NCBI GenBank assembly: GCA_963643465.1
Contig: CAVIJT010000013.1
Coordinates: 1 to 64,000 of the forward strand
DNA: 64,000 nucleotides
Direction: 5' to 3'
Source: CAG-411 sp963643465
GTDB lineage: Bacteria; Bacillota; Clostridia; Lachnospirales; Lachnospiraceae
Translations under genes and position numbers: made by a program
Shown: positions 61,857-64,000 of the stretch, piece after piece
Position numbering within the stretch: the stretch's first letter is position 1
How the letters are laid out: each line of letters starts with the position of its first letter
Notes under the pieces: model-generated
The model's database searches: none
What the model was told of the DNA's origin: nothing
Seen by the model: the letters and a program-made list of their open reading frames with translations, nothing else

Positions 61857-62521
61857 ATAACACCATCCTTAATCACAATTTTGCGTTGTGCCAAGTCTGC
61901 CTTTTCCATATCATGTGTAACATAGATTAAAGTTTTTCTATTCTTCCTGGCGTAATTAAAAAGTAATTCAAAAACGGCTTCCCCATTTTTAGTATCTAAG
62001 TTTCCAGATGGTTCATCAGCAAACAATACATCCGGTTTATTAATTAATGCTCTTGCAATTGCTACTCTTTGTCGCTCTCCTCCTGATAATTGATTGGGTT
62101 TATGTGCTAATCTTGATTTTATTTGAAGTTCTTCTACCAAATAATCAAACCATTCTTTATCTACGCTACCGTATGCTGTCATTGCAGGCAAAACAATATT
62201 ATCATATACTATGATATTTGATATTAAATGAAATGCCTGAAATACAAATCCAAAGTTTTTCAGCCTTACATCGGATAGTTTTTTTTCCTTCATTTTGTAA
62301 AGAGAAGTTCCTTTAAATAACACTTCTCCATTTGTTACGTTTTCCAATCCACTAAGCACACTCATAAGCGTACTTTTGCCCGCTCCAGATGGACCAACAA
62401 TAGCAATTTGTTCCCCAGTATTCACGTCCAGCGATACATTTGATAATGCCTTTACTTGGCTCTCTCCACCATATATTACACTTACGTTTTTTAATTCAAA
62501 TAAATTTTCTTTCTTTTCCAT
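61847..62521 (-). CDS. ABC transporter ATP-binding protein (second system)
   Basis: This 224-residue ATPase of the MacB/LolD/FtsE group has Walker A GPSGAGKST, FGFVFQAFHL, signature LSGGERQRVAIARAL and Walker B DVLFADEPSGNLD. The ATG at 62521 has AAAGGA upstream. Its 3' end overlaps the permease start by up to 10 bases. It follows the unknown membrane protein gene by 21 bases, so the three probably form one operon. Confidence 0.95.
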   Translation of the reverse strand: MEKKENLFELKNVSVIYGGESQVKALSNVSLDVNTGEQIAIVGPSGAGKSTLMSVLSGLENVTNGEVLFKGTSLYKMKEKKLSDVRLKNFGFVFQAFHLISNIIVYDNIVLPAMTAYGSVDKEWFDYLVEELQIKSRLAHKPNQLSGGERQRVAIARALINKPDVLFADEPSGNLDTKNGEAVFELLFNYARKNRKTLIYVTHDMEKADLAQRKIVIKDGVICK

Positions 62522-62542
62522 TTATTGCGTCCTTTATCATTT

Positions 62543-63154
62543 CTATTTAATTCTCTCTTTTTTTCCAGTATCTATATTTTCAATCACATATCCTTTTAAC
62601 TTATTTCCTGCACTCCAAGAATAGGTTCTCGTGCCAAGCCATTGTATCGTACACGCCGCCTCAAAAGTCGTATGCTTGGCAATATCTTCCATTCTGTCTT
62701 CTATTTCTTCCTCACTGCCCAAATCACCAACATATACCAAAATAAATGGTGTACTGTATTCCTCCTTTCCCAGCCTGATTGTTTCAAATCCACCTTCATC
62801 ATATGTATAAGAATGTAAAAAAATTGCATTTTTCTTATTGTCACAATCAATTTCTTTCACATATACACACATTCCTTGTACACCAAATATAGATGTATTG
62901 GTAATACGAAAATCTAAAGTAAGTTGTCTGTAATCTTTAGAATCTGTACTTGGAAATTCTCCAGAAAATGCACTCAAATTTACATCTATATCATCTGCAT
63001 TTCTCCATAATTCAAAACTTTCCGTATAGTCATCACAGACATTGCAAGTCACATCAGTTCCGGATGCCAACCATATAGGATGGATACCCCCCAAAAATGC
63101 AACACCAAAAATAACTATAATTCCGATTCCTGTCATAATTTTTTTCTTATTCAT
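62543..63154 (-). CDS. Unknown membrane-anchored protein of the second ABC operon
   Basis: This 203-residue protein has one N-terminal hydrophobic segment (TGIGIIVIFGVAFLGGIHPI), and the rest is predicted outside the cell. Two cysteine pairs are visible (CNVC and CVYVKEIDC). I do not recognise a family. The ATG at 63154 has AGGGAGA upstream. The position ahead of the ATPase and permease suggests an accessory or substrate-binding component, but that is inference. Confidence 0.7.
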   Translation of the reverse strand: MNKKKIMTGIGIIVIFGVAFLGGIHPIWLASGTDVTCNVCDDYTESFELWRNADDIDVNLSAFSGEFPSTDSKDYRQLTLDFRITNTSIFGVQGMCVYVKEIDCDNKKNAIFLHSYTYDEGGFETIRLGKEEYSTPFILVYVGDLGSEEEIEDRMEDIAKHTTFEAACTIQWLGTRTYSWSAGNKLKGYVIENIDTGKKERIK

Positions 63155-63194
63155 ATTCTATCTCCCTGTGTTAAATTTCGTGTATGTAGAAGGT

Positions 63195-63229
63195 AGTAGA
63201 AGAAATGTAAAAAATTCACTTCTTCTACT
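63195..63229. other. Hairpin upstream of the second ABC operon
   Basis: AGTAGAAGAA (63195-63204) pairs with TTCTTCTACT (63220-63229). There is no T-run in the minus direction. It may end the preceding gene's transcript or lie in the leader of the next. Confidence 0.4.
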
Positions 63230-63313
63230 ATATTTATTTATTCAAAAATGCAATATATTTTACATTTAAATTCAGCTTAACTTATCCTGCTATGCAACTT
63301 TATTCTATAAAAA

Positions 63314-64000
63314 TTAAGCCTTAATTAACGCAACAAGTGCATAATTATCAAATACACCTTGCTTTCTCATTTCTTGCAATTCATCATCAGAAGAGGCATC
63401 TCTATTTCCCGTATGCGAATATACATATACTTTTCCATTTTTTACTTTTCCTACAACGTAAGTGTGACTAAATCTGGAACCAGCCTTTGCGATTTGAATA
63501 ATATCACCTTTTTGAGCCTTTGCCGCTAACTTATCAATACTACTCTTACTAATCCCCCATGAGTATCTTGTCTTTCCTAACACACTCATCATGTAATCCT
63601 GTAATCCGTAAAAAGAAGACCCTGCTAACTGATCTACATTATTCCATGTGGTTGTAGTTACATACCCCGTATCCTTAATAACCCCTGCAAACTTCTTTGT
63701 ATATTCTTTGTTACACCAATATGTTGTCGTTTTATATGTCGTATCTAAATCAAAATACGAAACATCCGCAGAGGGAATTGCTTTTACAGAATATCCACCT
63801 GCCTCTAATACTTGAGATGCGTAATTTGTACAATCATTGTTAAACGACGCATAGTCCGAATTTTCCGTGTTCCAATATTTATCTGCATAATCCACAGCAT
63901 CTGCACGATCATATGCGAATACATCACTTGCTGTTACGTTTGTTGCAATCACAGAACACACTGCCATTCCTGCCATTAACATTCTCATTTTCTTAAACTT
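63314..64000 (-). CDS. Secreted Amidase_6 domain protein, 5' end cut by the window
   Basis: The visible 228 residues include a signal-peptide-like segment (MLMAGMAVCSVIATNVTA). A putative amidase domain (PF12671) follows: YDRADAVDYADKYW, then NNDCTNYASQVLEAGGYS with the nucleophile-type cysteine, and SHTYVVGKV with the histidine. The frame stays open to the window edge through KFKK, and the ATG at 63988 has no ribosome site. The true start is therefore probably outside the window, a few residues upstream. Such proteins are exported and may hydrolyse cell-wall peptides; activity is unproven. Confidence 0.8.
   Translation of the reverse strand, partial: KFKKMRMLMAGMAVCSVIATNVTASDVFAYDRADAVDYADKYWNTENSDYASFNNDCTNYASQVLEAGGYSVKAIPSADVSYFDLDTTYKTTTYWCNKEYTKKFAGVIKDTGYVTTTTWNNVDQLAGSSFYGLQDYMMSVLGKTRYSWGISKSSIDKLAAKAQKGDIIQIAKAGSRFSHTYVVGKVKNGKVYVYSHTGNRDASSDDELQEMRKQGVFDNYALVALIKA

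Overview
The window is about 64 kb of low-GC DNA (high 30s % by eye) from a Gram-positive, spore-forming anaerobe of the Clostridia, most like a gut or rumen Lachnospiraceae. The evidence is strong AGGAGG ribosome sites, SpoIID and CwlD homologues, MecA, a lysine riboswitch on dapA-dapB, a perfect CcpA-type cre site, a Na+-type ATP synthase c subunit, an FeFe-hydrogenase-like sensor, and very large secreted proteins with Big_2, GLUG and Thr/Pro-rich linker modules. I cannot fix the genus from the sequence.

Layout. 0-7.4 kb: a cytoplasmic hydrogenase/chemoreceptor fusion on the minus strand, diverging from a 1644-residue secreted protein with an FMN-attachment motif and three GLUG modules. 7.4-15.2 kb: an ECF sigma/anti-sigma pair with a cre site, coaBC, a lipoprotein, a decayed Rpn-type nuclease gene, a YihY/BrkB membrane protein and a SpoIID-family protein. 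15.5-21.8 kb: a Cthe_2159-like secreted carbohydrate-binding protein facing DUF4956, a VTC polyphosphate polymerase, an RsgI-type anti-sigma factor and its ECF sigma factor. 22.3-25.6 kb: APS kinase, dapB, dapA behind a lysine riboswitch, and tRNA-Leu(CAG). 25.8-33.4 kb: a secreted alkaline phosphatase and a secreted CotH-family kinase carrying six starch-binding-type modules. 33.7-41 kb: the complete F-type ATP synthase operon in the order atpZ-atpI-atpBEFHAGDC. 41-48.7 kb: DUF402 protein, rpiB, a YwlE-like phosphatase with a lost catalytic arginine, Sua5/TsaC, CwlD amidase, a membrane GH18 protein, a 1.2 kb gene-free stretch and mecA. 48.7-64 kb: an FtsX-type ABC transporter with its own two-component system, a VWA/solute-binding-like protein with a coiled-coil membrane partner, a secreted M13 metallopeptidase, a second FtsX ABC transporter with an unknown membrane protein, and a partial secreted Amidase_6 protein.

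How the genes work together. The housekeeping units (ATP synthase, dapAB, rpiB-ywlE-sua5, coaBC) are conventional. The accessory part is a cell-surface programme: a CotH kinase, a polyphosphate polymerase, DUF4956, a Cthe_2159-like protein and a sigma/RsgI pair lie within 18 kb, together with a secreted phosphatase. I infer an extracellular phosphorylation and polysaccharide-interaction function; this is the best candidate here for an under-described system. A family of about 90-bp dispersed intergenic repeats marks the same 18-25 kb region, with a fragment at 7.3 kb, and a separate 113-bp inverted-repeat element sits at 15.3 kb.
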